Assembly: GCF_015056685.1 (NCBI RefSeq)
Contig: NZ_SVFW01000004.1
Location: 1 to 64,000 of the forward strand
From: Butyrivibrio sp.
GTDB lineage: Bacteria > Bacillota > Clostridia > Lachnospirales > Lachnospiraceae
DNA length: 64,000 nucleotides
Direction: 5' to 3'
The position numbers were made by a program, and so were the translations under genes. Under the pieces are notes generated by a model. That model was not told the origin of the DNA. It saw only the letters and a program-made list of their open reading frames with translations, and did no database searches. This document shows, one piece after another, positions 41,574 through 50,304 of the stretch (position 1 is the first letter of the stretch; each line of letters begins with the position of its first letter).

Positions 41574-42703
41574 TATTTATTACCTCCTTCTTTCTTTTCC
41601 TTGCCGGCTCTTATTCTGCTGTTTAAGAAGAACTTAAAGAAGAGAACAAATCCGCAGAGGTAGATGATTATTGAAGATATAAAATCTGAAATCTGTGATG
41701 GATAAACGTTCTTATCAAGGTATGAACCACCACTTGTAATGTGCTGAATAAAGTATGATGCAAAAATTGTTCCTATAGGATCAAGTCCGCCAAGGAATGT
41801 TGCAGCAATACCATTAAAGCCCATTCCAGGAACAGATGACTGTGTTACAGACCACTGCTCATATCCTGTAAGGAAAAGGAATGCAGCTCCAAGACCTGCA
41901 AGACCACCGCCGATGAAAAGAGTAAGAATAACATTTTTCTTCTCTTTCATTCCGCTGTATTTTGCAGCATCCTTTGCAATACCTGTTGCCTTGATCTCAT
42001 ATCCAAATACAGTCATGCTCAAGATAACCTTTAAAATAATCGCAATAATCACAGCTAAAGGAATCGCAATTGTAACATACTTATTGTTTGAAAAGAGCTT
42101 CTCAAGTCCAAGTGAAGGAATGATAGCCGAAGGATTAGTACTTGCAAGTGAAAGTGTATAAGGGCTTGAAACCTCTTTTACGCCTCCAAGGAGCATATTA
42201 ACTGTATAAAGTCCGATCCAGTTAAGCATGATTCCTGAAATAACCTCATTAACATTGAGATATGCCTTTAAAATTCCAACGATGATTCCGAAGATTCCAC
42301 CAGCAACAAGTGCTGCAAGAATACATATATACCATGGAAGTCCAAAACCAAGTGCAAAATAAAGTGAAGCTCCAGCTCCGGCAACGTACTGGCCTGCAGC
42401 TCCAATGTTGAATAATCCGGCCTGATAACAGAACTGAATAGATAAAGCGCACATAAGAAGTGGTGCTGCCTTTACAAGTGTGTTACCAAGGTATTTGAGC
42501 GCTGCCGCCTTTGATGGATATGTGAAATAGTTCTTTATAATTGTGATAATAGCTTCCGTAGCACCAACAGGGTTAATGATAAGAAGGGCAATGTATCCTA
42601 TCAATAGTCCTATAACTATACAAAGTAATGACGCAGTTATAGACTGGACTGCCGGCTTTGAGAAAAAGCTTTCTTTTTCAATTTTTCTGTTATTTCCAGC
42701 CAT
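41573..42703 (-). CDS. nupP: Nucleoside ABC transporter permease (NupP-like)
   Basis: A 376-residue permease with about ten membrane helices. Family features are FNIGAAGQYVAGAGASLYFA (about residue 90), LNVNEVISGIMLNWIGLY (about 140) and the loop ATGIAKDAAKYSGM. I chose the ATG giving MAGNNRKIEKES, with GGAG 6 nt upstream inside the end of the ATPase gene. In-frame codons before it overlap the ATPase gene in another frame and are unlikely to be used. Confidence 0.92.
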   Translation of the reverse strand: MAGNNRKIEKESFFSKPAVQSITASLLCIVIGLLIGYIALLIINPVGATEAIITIIKNYFTYPSKAAALKYLGNTLVKAAPLLMCALSIQFCYQAGLFNIGAAGQYVAGAGASLYFALGFGLPWYICILAALVAGGIFGIIVGILKAYLNVNEVISGIMLNWIGLYTVNMLLGGVKEVSSPYTLSLASTNPSAIIPSLGLEKLFSNNKYVTIAIPLAVIIAIILKVILSMTVFGYEIKATGIAKDAAKYSGMKEKKNVILTLFIGGGLAGLGAAFLFLTGYEQWSVTQSSVPGMGFNGIAATFLGGLDPIGTIFASYFIQHITSGGSYLDKNVYPSQISDFISSIIIYLCGFVLFFKFFLNSRIRAGKEKKEGGNK

Positions 42704-42704
42704 T

Positions 42705-44249
42705 TTAAGCTCCAGCCTCCTTTCTCTTTGCTCCTGCCATGTAAAGTCCGAGTTCCTCAGGAGTTGTCTTCTTTGGATCAAACTCTCCTACTATCTCGCC
42801 TTCGTACATAACAAGTATTCTGTCTGATATACTCATAACTTCTTCCAGTTCAAGAGAAACCAAAAGAACTGCGTGTCCCTCATCTCTTCTGGCAATAAGC
42901 TGCTTGTGAATATATTCGATAGCACCTACATCAAGACCTCTGGTAGGCTGAACCGCGATCAGAAGATCCGGATCCTTATCAATTTCTCTGGCAATGATTG
43001 CTTTCTGCTGGTTACCACCTGACATACTTCTGGCTATTGTAGGTGCTCCCTGACTTGATCTGATATCATATTGGTCAATAAGCTTTTCAGCATACTTATT
43101 GATTTCCTTCTTTTTTAGGAACCCATACTTTGTGCTAAATTGTGGCTCAAAGTACCTCTGAAGCACAAGATTATAGGCAAGTGAATAGTCCATAACAAGG
43201 CCATGTTTGTGTCTGTCTTCCGGAATATGGCTCATTCCGCTAATAGATCTCTCTCTGATAGATGCATGAGAAATGTCTTTTCCTGAAAGCGTGATCTTAC
43301 CGGAAGTAATATTTTCAAGACCTGATAAACCATAAACAAGTTCTGTCTGACCGTTGCCATCGATACCGGCTATACATACGATTTCTCCTGACCTTACATC
43401 AAAAGAAACATTTTTTACTGCATTGTTATGATGAAGCTTGGAAGGGACAGTCATATTCTCAACATGAAGAATAACATCACCAGGTGTCTTATCTTCCTTT
43501 GTTGCGACAAGCTGTACATCTCTACCGATCATCATACGGCTGAGCTCTTCCTGATTAGTGTCAGCAATATTAACAGTTCCAATGTACTTACCACGTCTAA
43601 GTACAGTGCATCTGTCTGCAACAGACATGATCTCAGCAAGCTTGTGAGAAATAAAGAGAATTGACTTACCCTCTTTTGCAAGATTTCTCATGATCTGCAT
43701 AAGTTCATCAATTTCTGCAGGAGTTAAAACAGCTGTAGGCTCATCAAAAATAAGAATCTCATTATCTCTGTAGAGCATCTTAAGAATTTCAGTTCTCTGC
43801 TGCATTCCTACGGTAATATCCTCAATCTTTGCATCAGGATCTACCTTAAGACCATATTTGTCAGAAAGCTCCAAGATTCTCTTTCTTGCTACATCTTTCT
43901 GTAAGAATCCATGTTTTGTTGTCTCCACCCCAAGGATGATGTTATCAAGAACAGTAAAGCACTGAACAAGTTTGAAGTGCTGATGAACCATTCCTATTCC
44001 AAGGTCATTGGCATCATTAGGATTGTTGATAGTAACAACCTTACCATCCTTTTTAATTGTCCCCTCTTCTGCCTGATAAAGGCCGAACAAAACGCTCATG
44101 AGTGTTGACTTACCAGCACCATTTTCCCCTAAAAGAGCGTGTATTTCACCTTTTTTGAGCTGAATAGTAACATTGTCGTTCGCAATTATTCCAGGGAAAC
44201 GCTTTGTTATATTTAGCATTTCAATAGCATACGCGCTTTCTAAAGCCAC
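42705..44249 (-). CDS. nupO: Nucleoside ABC transporter ATPase (NupO-like)
   Basis: A 514-residue protein with two ATP-binding cassettes fused, as in ribose- and nucleoside-type importers. The first has GENGAGKSTLMS and a Walker B ILIFDEPTAVL. The second has a degenerate P loop GIDGNGQTELVY and the signature SGGNQQKAIIARE. The start is GTG (VALESAYAIEMLN), with a perfect AGGAGG 9 nt upstream; earlier in-frame ATGs lie in the terminator region. A hairpin terminator separates it from the binding-protein gene. Confidence 0.93.
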   Translation of the reverse strand: MALESAYAIEMLNITKRFPGIIANDNVTIQLKKGEIHALLGENGAGKSTLMSVLFGLYQAEEGTIKKDGKVVTINNPNDANDLGIGMVHQHFKLVQCFTVLDNIILGVETTKHGFLQKDVARKRILELSDKYGLKVDPDAKIEDITVGMQQRTEILKMLYRDNEILIFDEPTAVLTPAEIDELMQIMRNLAKEGKSILFISHKLAEIMSVADRCTVLRRGKYIGTVNIADTNQEELSRMMIGRDVQLVATKEDKTPGDVILHVENMTVPSKLHHNNAVKNVSFDVRSGEIVCIAGIDGNGQTELVYGLSGLENITSGKITLSGKDISHASIRERSISGMSHIPEDRHKHGLVMDYSLAYNLVLQRYFEPQFSTKYGFLKKKEINKYAEKLIDQYDIRSSQGAPTIARSMSGGNQQKAIIAREIDKDPDLLIAVQPTRGLDVGAIEYIHKQLIARRDEGHAVLLVSLELEEVMSISDRILVMYEGEIVGEFDPKKTTPEELGLYMAGAKRKEAGA

Positions 44250-44291
44250 CTTCTTTTTCCTCCTACCAATATTTATCACCATTTGACTGGT

Positions 44292-44326
44292 AAAAAGAGA
44301 CCGAAAGTTTTGAGGCTTCCGGTCCC
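44292..44326 (-). terminator. Terminator between the BMP lipoprotein gene and its ATPase gene
   Basis: On the minus strand GGGACCGGAAG pairs with CTTTCGGTCTC (two G-T pairs) around an 8-nt loop and is followed by TTTTT. It lies about 24 bp past the lipoprotein stop. Partial termination here would give more binding protein than channel, as is common in ABC importer operons. Confidence 0.8.
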
Positions 44327-44349
44327 TGAACTTCATACTGAAGTAATTA

Positions 44350-45567
44350 TTACTTAATATTGCCCTGGAAGTTGATCTTTACATTCTCTGCTGTAGGCTC
44401 AGCTGCTGTTGTATCGTTAGATACTGTTACAGCGCCGCTTACCATATCAGCAACGAGCTTCTTGTAATCATCAACTGTGAAAGATTCTGTCCAAATTGTT
44501 GTATCTTCTGGAAGACCAACATAGTTAAGTGATGTGTCATCGCCAGAAACAAGACCAAGGTTAAGAATCTTGCCGGCATAAGAATCCCACTGACCATCTC
44601 TGATAGCAGCAAGAAGTGTGTTAACTGTAGCCTGAAGGCCCTTCATAGCTGAAGTAACAGTCATACCTGCTTCAAACATTCCATCGATAGTCTTTGACTG
44701 GTCAACGTCAACACCGATAACTTTTCCGCCAACCTTGCCTGCAGCCTCACCAGCTGATGTGAAGATACCGCCACCACAAGCAAATACTACCTGTGTGCCG
44801 CCCTGATACCATGTATCCATAGCAGCTGTGATATCTGAATCACCGTAGAACTGGTTACCATATGCATAGTTGATAGAAACATCAGCGCCAAGCTCCTTTG
44901 CAGCAGCGTCAGCACCCTGAACGAAACCATAACCATAACGGATAACAGCAGGAACAGCCATACCACCAAGGAAACCAAGCTGTGTATAGCCCATCTTTAC
45001 TGCAGCATAACCAGCCATGTATCCAGGAAGCTCTTCCTGATATACTGCTGAGAATACGTTAGGATATGTCTCTGAATTGAAATCAGATCCATCACCTTCA
45101 AGGTCATACTCAGAAACATCAAGAGCAACAAACTTAACGTCTGGGTACATGTCAGCTGTCTCAACGATAGCTTCTGCAAATGCATAACCAGGCATTACGA
45201 TTACGTTGTAACCATCAGATACAGCCTTATCGATCATAGCAACTCTCTCTGCTGTTGAGTCGCCTTCTGGCTTGTAGTAAGTGAACTCAGCATTGTTTGC
45301 CTCAGCAAATGCCTTACAAGCCTCATAAGTTGACTGGTTGAAAGACTGGTCTGTGATATCGCCGTAGTCTGTTACCATAGCGATCATCATCTTGTCACCA
45401 GCTTCTGTAGTCTCAGCTGCTGTTTCAGCTGCTGGCTCAGTAGCCTGTGTTTCCTGAGTAGCCTCAGTTGTCTCAGTAGTCTCTGTTGTTGCAGCTGTCT
45501 GTCCGCAAGCTACAAGTGAAGAAACCATTGTTGCAGCCATAAGTACTGCTAAAAATTTCTTTTTCAT
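44350..45567 (-). CDS. nupN: BMP-family nucleoside-binding lipoprotein
   Basis: A 405-residue lipoprotein. The signal peptide ends with the lipobox SLVAC, so it is anchored by a lipidated cysteine (about residue 22), followed by a linker rich in Thr, Glu and Ala (to about 55). The Bmp/PBP1 domain starts with KMMIAMVTDYGDITDQSFNQS and includes GYTQLGFLGGMAVPAV and KVIGVDVDQSKTI. Homologues bind nucleosides. I chose the ATG giving MKKKFLAVL, with GGAGG 6 nt upstream. It lies between udp and the transporter genes. Confidence 0.92.
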   Translation of the reverse strand: MKKKFLAVLMAATMVSSLVACGQTAATTETTETTEATQETQATEPAAETAAETTEAGDKMMIAMVTDYGDITDQSFNQSTYEACKAFAEANNAEFTYYKPEGDSTAERVAMIDKAVSDGYNVIVMPGYAFAEAIVETADMYPDVKFVALDVSEYDLEGDGSDFNSETYPNVFSAVYQEELPGYMAGYAAVKMGYTQLGFLGGMAVPAVIRYGYGFVQGADAAAKELGADVSINYAYGNQFYGDSDITAAMDTWYQGGTQVVFACGGGIFTSAGEAAGKVGGKVIGVDVDQSKTIDGMFEAGMTVTSAMKGLQATVNTLLAAIRDGQWDSYAGKILNLGLVSGDDTSLNYVGLPEDTTIWTESFTVDDYKKLVADMVSGAVTVSNDTTAAEPTAENVKINFQGNIK

Positions 45568-45618
45568 AATCGTCCTCCATTTTTTGATTAATGAAAACAT
45601 TTATTGATAAACCCCTTT

Positions 45619-46395
45619 TCAGGTTTTATCCGAGGCAATGAGTCTTCTAATGGCCTCTATTGTTGTACTGTACACTTTATCCATTTCGTGTACCTGAGGA
45701 TTAGAAAGACCTTTTTTAGCTCGCTCCTGGTTTGCGACAACAAGCAAAACCGCACCAGTACGAAGTCTTAAATAACTACCAACTATAAATAATGTTGAGC
45801 TTTCCATTTCAGAGCAAAGGGCGCCGCACTTGATCCATGCATCCCACTTATATAAAAGCTCCGGACCAACAGGTTTTGTCTCAGGCTCATGCTGTCCAAA
45901 GAAAGAATCCTTGCACTGTGCAACACCTACGTGGTAATTGGCTCCTGCCTTTTTAGCTCCCTCAACCAATGCATTTACAACTTCAAAAGAAGCAACTGCC
46001 GGATACTCGATAGGAGCATATTCCTTAGATGTGCCTTCAGCTCTGATAGCTCCTGACGCGATAACTATATCTCCTCCGATCACATCATCCTGCATTCCAC
46101 CGGATGTACCCATTCTGATAAATGTATCTGCGCCGCACTTTGCAAGCTCTTCAATACATATTGCAGTAGATGCTCCACCGATACCATGGGAGATAACACT
46201 TACCTTTTCTCCGTCCAGATATCCTGTGTAGCAGTTATATTCTCTATTGTACGCAACAAACTTGGGATTATCCAACAATTTGGAAATAGATTCGCAACGT
46301 CCCGGATCTCCTGTAAGAATAACATATCTCCCGACATCTCCCGGAGCTACGTGTGTATGATATTGGTACCCCGCACCTTCTGTATAATCAACCAT
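45619..46395 (-). CDS. udp: Uridine phosphorylase
   Basis: A 258-residue enzyme that splits uridine with phosphate into uracil and ribose-1-phosphate. Family motifs are ILTGDPGRCESIS (about residue 27), RMGTSGGMQ (phosphate site, about 93) and SEMESSTLFIVG (nucleoside site, about 197). GAGG lies 7 nt before the ATG. It heads the operon with the BMP transporter and cdd, which indicates that pyrimidine nucleosides are taken up and catabolised. Confidence 0.93.
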   Translation of the reverse strand: MVDYTEGAGYQYHTHVAPGDVGRYVILTGDPGRCESISKLLDNPKFVAYNREYNCYTGYLDGEKVSVISHGIGGASTAICIEELAKCGADTFIRMGTSGGMQDDVIGGDIVIASGAIRAEGTSKEYAPIEYPAVASFEVVNALVEGAKKAGANYHVGVAQCKDSFFGQHEPETKPVGPELLYKWDAWIKCGALCSEMESSTLFIVGSYLRLRTGAVLLVVANQERAKKGLSNPQVHEMDKVYSTTIEAIRRLIASDKT

Positions 46396-46435
46396 TACTT
46401 TTCCTCACAATCCTAGTTAAAAACTAACACCTATA

Positions 46436-46441
46436 ATTATA
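46436..46441 (-). promoter_or_regulatory. Probable -10 box of the udp operon
   Basis: A perfect TATAAT occurs on the minus strand about 40 bp upstream of udp. The -35 is weak (TGACTT at 16 bp is the best I see). No terminator is visible between rimM and udp, so read-through from the rpsP-rimM operon is also possible. Confidence 0.45.
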
Positions 46442-46470
46442 GTTTATTTAGCAATAAAAGTCATCAGGAT

Positions 46471-46983
46471 TTACATAAGTCCATCCATAACATGTATAAT
46501 AATTCTTTTTTTCGTTATATCTATTTCTTTTATACAGTCTTTTATAGCAGGAATATAGACGTTCTCACCGCCATCTGCCCTTTTCATCTCATAGACATCA
46601 TTTGCACCTGTCTGAATAACATCCGTCACGCTCCCCAAAACGTTGCCATCCTCATCAACTATATCAAGGCCAATAAGATCAGCGCAGTAATACTCGCCGG
46701 GATTAAGTTTCAGAGCATCTTTTCTCTCGATTGTAAGCTCGCAGCCTTTAAATTTTTCAACTTCGTTTATATTGTTGAACTGTTTGAATTTAACAATGAC
46801 AAATTTCTTGAAAAATCTTGCACTCTGAACATCGAGTTCTATTTCTTCACCTCTACTTGTATGAAGAGTTACCTTTTTAAGTTTTTTAAAGCGATTTGGG
46901 TCCTCTGTAGTAGGGAAAACATTAACTTCCCCTGCAAGTCCATGCGTTGATGCTATTACGCCAACCTGAAATGTTTCTGTCAT
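46471..46983 (-). CDS. rimM: Ribosome maturation factor RimM
   Basis: A 170-residue factor for 30S head assembly. The N-terminal RimM domain has VGVIASTHGLAGEVNVFPTTEDPNRF in pieces, and the PRC-barrel follows with YYCADLIGLDIVDEDG and YIPAIKDCIKEID. I chose the ATG at 46983 (MTETFQVG), with GGTGA 5 nt upstream overlapping the trmD stop. Here rimM follows trmD; in B. subtilis the order is rimM then trmD. Confidence 0.92.
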   Translation of the reverse strand: MTETFQVGVIASTHGLAGEVNVFPTTEDPNRFKKLKKVTLHTSRGEEIELDVQSARFFKKFVIVKFKQFNNINEVEKFKGCELTIERKDALKLNPGEYYCADLIGLDIVDEDGNVLGSVTDVIQTGANDVYEMKRADGGENVYIPAIKDCIKEIDITKKRIIIHVMDGLM

Positions 46984-46984
46984 A

Positions 46985-47803
46985 TCATTCACCATCTTTC
47001 AAAACATCATTACTATCAGCTACAGCGCTACCGCTTGCTGGTGATTCTTCTGTAGACTTTCTTTTTCTTCTCTTCTTTTTCTCAGGCTTTGGGGGATTTT
47101 CTAGTAGCCACTTTTCATAAAGATCAGGACGCCTTTCTTTTGTCCTTATAATCGACTGCTCAAGTCTCCACTCATCAACCTTCTTGTGGTCTCCCGACAA
47201 AAGGATCGGTGGAACCTTTTTGCCCATCCATTCCTCAGGTCTAGAATACTGAGGATACTCAAGAAGATTATTGTGAAAGCTCTCTGTAAGAGCAGACTCA
47301 TCATTATTGAGAACCCCGGGAACAAGCCTTGAGATTGCATCTATCATGACCATGGCAGGAAGCTCTCCACCTGTAAGGACATAATCTCCGATTGAAATAT
47401 AGTCAGTAACAATCTCTTCTAAAACTCTCTCATCTACGCCTTCATAATGGCCGCATAAAAAAACAAGATCATCCTCCTTTGAGAGCTCCTGAGCTTTTTT
47501 CTGATCAAATACGCTTCCCTGAGGAGTAACGTAAATGACTCTTGGAGACTTCCCACCGTTTTCGATGATCTTGTTTTTGATATCTATAAAACAATCATAA
47601 ATAGGCTGTGCCTGCATAAGCATACCAGCACCGCCACCATATGTATAATCGTCAACCTTGTGATGTTTGAAATCATTAGAATAATCTCTGATATTTACAG
47701 CATTAAAAGAAATATATCCCTTATTCTCAGCTCTTCCTGTAATGCTACTTGAAAGAGAACTCTGAATCATTTCGGGAAACAATGTCATGATGTGAAAATT
47801 CAT
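46985..47803 (-). CDS. trmD: tRNA (guanine-37-N1)-methyltransferase
   Basis: A 272-residue SPOUT enzyme that makes m1G37 in tRNA and prevents frameshifting. Knot motifs are LCGHYEGVDERV (about residue 110) and GDYVLTGGELPAMVMID (about 131); GGGAGMLMQ is near 58. The last 40 residues form an extra Lys/Arg-rich, then Ser/Asp-rich tail (KPEKKKRRKRKS onward) not part of the enzyme fold, possibly an RNA-binding extension. Confidence 0.95.
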   Translation of the reverse strand: MNFHIMTLFPEMIQSSLSSSITGRAENKGYISFNAVNIRDYSNDFKHHKVDDYTYGGGAGMLMQAQPIYDCFIDIKNKIIENGGKSPRVIYVTPQGSVFDQKKAQELSKEDDLVFLCGHYEGVDERVLEEIVTDYISIGDYVLTGGELPAMVMIDAISRLVPGVLNNDESALTESFHNNLLEYPQYSRPEEWMGKKVPPILLSGDHKKVDEWRLEQSIIRTKERRPDLYEKWLLENPPKPEKKKRRKRKSTEESPASGSAVADSNDVLKDGE

Positions 47804-47848
47804 CTTATATCCTACTAAAAATTACAAGCATAAATGCTTATTTTAAAT

Positions 47849-47883
47849 TTGAGCCGAATTGGTATGTTACCAATTCGACTCAA
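47849..47883 (-). terminator. Strong hairpin between khpA and trmD
   Basis: A 16-bp stem TTGAG(T/C)CGAATTGGTA and its complement with a 3-nt loop. The following minus sequence is ATTTAAAAT, only moderately T-rich, so it may end part of the transcripts or act as an mRNA-stabilising or processing hairpin. Confidence 0.55.
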
Positions 47884-47894
47884 TATTATTTGGC

Positions 47895-48122
47895 TTAAAC
47901 TATCTCCACGTCTACCTTAAGGTTTTCTCTGGTAGAAGCAGCCTTTACAACAGCTCTGATTGCCTTAGCAATTCTTCCCTGTTTGCCAATTACCTTGCCC
48001 ATGTCTGAAGGTGCAACATGAAGCTCGATCATAATATTACGCCCCTCTGCCTTCTCAGTCACAACGACTTCTTCAGGATTATCAACGAGCGATTTTGCGA
48101 TTACTTCTACTAACTCTTTCAT
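47895..48122 (-). CDS. khpA: KH-domain RNA-binding protein KhpA
   Basis: A 75-residue single KH-domain protein with the RNA-contacting loop VIGKQGRIAKAIR (about residues 38-50). KhpA binds RNA, often together with KhpB, and affects cell division and small-RNA function in Firmicutes. GGAGG lies 7 nt upstream. It follows rpsP as in B. subtilis (ylqC). Confidence 0.93.
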   Translation of the reverse strand: MKELVEVIAKSLVDNPEEVVVTEKAEGRNIMIELHVAPSDMGKVIGKQGRIAKAIRAVVKAASTRENLKVDVEIV

Positions 48123-48169
48123 TGATTAACCTCCGGCACAAGTAATTAAAATTTATAATTCAAGTTTTA

Positions 48170-48412
48170 TTACTTGATACCAGCCTGCTTAAGAAGCTTT
48201 GCAACAGACTCTGTAGGCTGTGCACCGTTTGAAAGCCACTTCTTTGCAAGTTCTTCGTTGAACTTTACTGTGCTAGGATCTGTGTTAGGATCGTATGTTC
48301 CGATCTCCTCGATGAACTTACCCTGTACAGGGAACTTTGAATCAGAAACGATGATTCTGTAGAAAGGAACCTTCTTCTTACCAATTCTCTTTAATCTGAT
48401 CTTTACTGCCAT
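48170..48412 (-). CDS. rpsP: 30S ribosomal protein S16
   Basis: An 80-residue protein beginning MAVKIRLKRIGKKKVPFYRI, the family signature, and ending in the typical KWLSNGAQPTESVAKLL. I chose the ATG at 48412, with GGAGG about 9 nt upstream; the open frame continues 29 codons further without a ribosome binding site. It lies 83 bp after ffh. Confidence 0.96.
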   Translation of the reverse strand: MAVKIRLKRIGKKKVPFYRIIVSDSKFPVQGKFIEEIGTYDPNTDPSTVKFNEELAKKWLSNGAQPTESVAKLLKQAGIK

Positions 48413-48495
48413 TTTAAATTTCCTCCGTAAAATGAATAAAAAATTAAAAAATATTGTATTTATATGGATAAACCAGCTATTTGCTGAATCACATA

Positions 48496-49866
48496 TCAAA
48501 AGAACTTATTACCACCGAAGCCTCCGAAAGGATTGCCAAATTTTCCGAATCCTCTCTTGCCGCCCATAAGACCGGGCATCTGCTTCATCATTTTCTGCAT
48601 CTGTTCAAACTGCTTTATAAAGCGGTTTACAGCTGCAATATCGTTACCTGATCCCTTAGCAATCCTGAACTTTCTCTGTGGAGTCATAAGCTTAGGATTC
48701 CTGCGCTCTTCAGGAGTCATTGAAAGGACAATAGCTTCAATCCTTGCAAGCTGTTTCTCATCAGGGAGCTGATCATCGCTTATCTTGCCCATACCCGGAA
48801 GCATTCCCATTATGGAAGCAAGTCCTCCCATATTGCGCATCTGCTTCATGCTCTCAAGATACATTTCGAAGTCAATCTTACCCTTCTTCATCTTGGAGAC
48901 CATCTCGCGGTCTTTTTCAGCATCACGCTCTGCGTTTGCCTCAACGGCTTTATCGATAAGGCTCAGCACATCTCCCATTCCAAGGATACGGCTTGCCATA
49001 CGATCCGGATAGAACTGTTCAAGGTCAGATAACTTCTCGCCCATACCAACGAACAGAATAGGCTTTCCTGTGACTGCCTTGGTTGAAAGAGCTGCACCAC
49101 CTCGTGAATCACCATCCATCTTAGAAAGGATGATTCCATTAATGCCTACCTTTTCATTGAACTGTTCAGCAACGTTAACCGCTTCCTGACCAGTCATGGC
49201 ATCTACTACAAGAAGCGTATGATGCACTGTTACAGCATCCTTAATATCACGCAGTTCTTTCATCATCGCTTCATCAATCTGAAGACGACCGGCTGTATCT
49301 AAAATCACAACGTTATGACCATGCTCTTTTGCATAGTCCATTGCGGATTTAGCAATTTTAACTGGGCTAACATCTGTGCCCATTGAAAAGAAATCAACTT
49401 CCTGCTTTTTAGCATTGACCTCAAGCTGATCAATAGCTGCAGGCCTGTATACGTCACAAGCTACAAGCAGTGGTTTCCTTTTGCCCTTAAGTTTTCCTGC
49501 AAGTTTAGCTGCGGTGGTTGTTTTACCGGCACCCTGAAGACCACACATCATGATAACAGTGATATACTTGCTATCCTGAAGCATAAGCTCTGTTGTCTCA
49601 GAGCCCATGAGCTTGGTCATCTCTTCATTGACAATCTTGATGACCATCTGAGCAGGGTTGAGTCCGTTTAGAACTTCCTCGCCGATTGCTCTCTCCTGAA
49701 CTGAAGAAACAAACTGTTTAACAACCTTAAAGTTAACGTCCGCTTCCAAAAGAGCCATTTTAACTTCTTTTAAAGCAGCTTTTACATCATCTTCAGTTAA
49801 CGCACCCTTGCTGCGGAGCCCCTTAAAGGCATCCTGCAATTTATCGGTAAGACTTTCAAAAGCCAT
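48496..49866 (-). CDS. ffh: Signal recognition particle protein Ffh
   Basis: A 456-residue GTPase that binds signal sequences and 4.5S/SRP RNA and delivers ribosomes to FtsY. The NG domain has GLQGAGKTTTAAKLAGKL (about residue 106) and DTAGRLQIDE. The methionine-rich M domain starts about residue 310 and ends with MMKQMPGLMGGKRGFG and a Gly/Phe tail. It overlaps ylxM by 1 bp (TAATG). Confidence 0.97.
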   Translation of the reverse strand: MAFESLTDKLQDAFKGLRSKGALTEDDVKAALKEVKMALLEADVNFKVVKQFVSSVQERAIGEEVLNGLNPAQMVIKIVNEEMTKLMGSETTELMLQDSKYITVIMMCGLQGAGKTTTAAKLAGKLKGKRKPLLVACDVYRPAAIDQLEVNAKKQEVDFFSMGTDVSPVKIAKSAMDYAKEHGHNVVILDTAGRLQIDEAMMKELRDIKDAVTVHHTLLVVDAMTGQEAVNVAEQFNEKVGINGIILSKMDGDSRGGAALSTKAVTGKPILFVGMGEKLSDLEQFYPDRMASRILGMGDVLSLIDKAVEANAERDAEKDREMVSKMKKGKIDFEMYLESMKQMRNMGGLASIMGMLPGMGKISDDQLPDEKQLARIEAIVLSMTPEERRNPKLMTPQRKFRIAKGSGNDIAAVNRFIKQFEQMQKMMKQMPGLMGGKRGFGKFGNPFGGFGGNKFF

Positions 49867-50216
49867 TAGTTATTAAGCTCCTCTAAAATTCTGTCAGAAA
49901 TGCTGCCCAGCCTCTTTCGAAGCTCTTCATCTGACATATCTTTGTTACTATCAGAAACGCTTTTTAGCTCTTTAGCACTCTCCTTGATAGCTTCAAATCT
50001 TCGAATCATGTGAAGCTTATCCTCGTATCCCTGCAAAGTCTTGGTACATCTCTTGATAAGATCATGTACTCCCTGTTTGCTGATACCGTGCTCATCTGCT
50101 ATTTCAGTAAGTGACATATCATCATATACAGCAGCTTCATAGACCTGTCTCTGATGCTCTGTCAGAAGCTCGCCGTAAAAATCATATAGAAGACCCTGTT
50201 CTACGATTTTCTCCAT
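49866..50216 (-). CDS. ylxM: YlxM, helix-turn-helix partner of the SRP pathway
   Basis: A 116-residue protein resembling sigma-factor region 4: LLTEHQRQVYEAAVYDDMSLTEIADEHGISKQGVHDLIKR in pieces at about 19-60. YlxM is always linked to ffh in Firmicutes and has been shown in Streptococcus to modulate the SRP. I chose the ATG at 50216 (MEKIVEQGLLYDF), with GAGG 6 nt upstream. Confidence 0.93.
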   Translation of the reverse strand: MEKIVEQGLLYDFYGELLTEHQRQVYEAAVYDDMSLTEIADEHGISKQGVHDLIKRCTKTLQGYEDKLHMIRRFEAIKESAKELKSVSDSNKDMSDEELRKRLGSISDRILEELNN

Positions 50217-50248
50217 GATATACCTCTTCCTAAAAATCAACAATGTCT

Positions 50249-50277
50249 ATAATATATAAAAAGAAAAGAGGTGTCAA
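50249..50277 (-). promoter_or_regulatory. Promoter of ylxM-ffh, inside a terminator hairpin
   Basis: TTGACA (plus 50272-50277), a 17-bp spacer and TATTAT (plus 50249-50254) match consensus closely. The -35 lies in the downstream arm of the hairpin that ends the araC gene, and the spacer is its T-rich run. The transcript would have a leader of about 25 nt. Confidence 0.8.
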
Positions 50278-50296
50278 GTATTTTTTCTTGACACCT
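50257..50296 (-). terminator. Terminator of the rnc-to-araC gene run
   Basis: On the minus strand AGGTGTCAAG and CTTGACACCT form a perfect 10-bp stem with an 8-nt A/T loop, followed by CTTTTCTTTTT. It lies 8 bp past the araC stop. Its second arm also supplies the -35 of ylxM. Confidence 0.85.
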
Positions 50297-50304
50297 ATAT
50301 CTCA

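Noticed and set aside
44250..44336. Longer ATPase starting at an upstream ATG
   Set aside because: The extra 29 codons run through a terminator hairpin, while GTG at 44249 has AGGAGG at the right distance.
46985..47803. Frameshift or fusion in trmD because of its basic tail
   Set aside because: The frame is intact and the tail ends normally beside rimM. Low-complexity C-terminal extensions of this kind need no fusion to explain.
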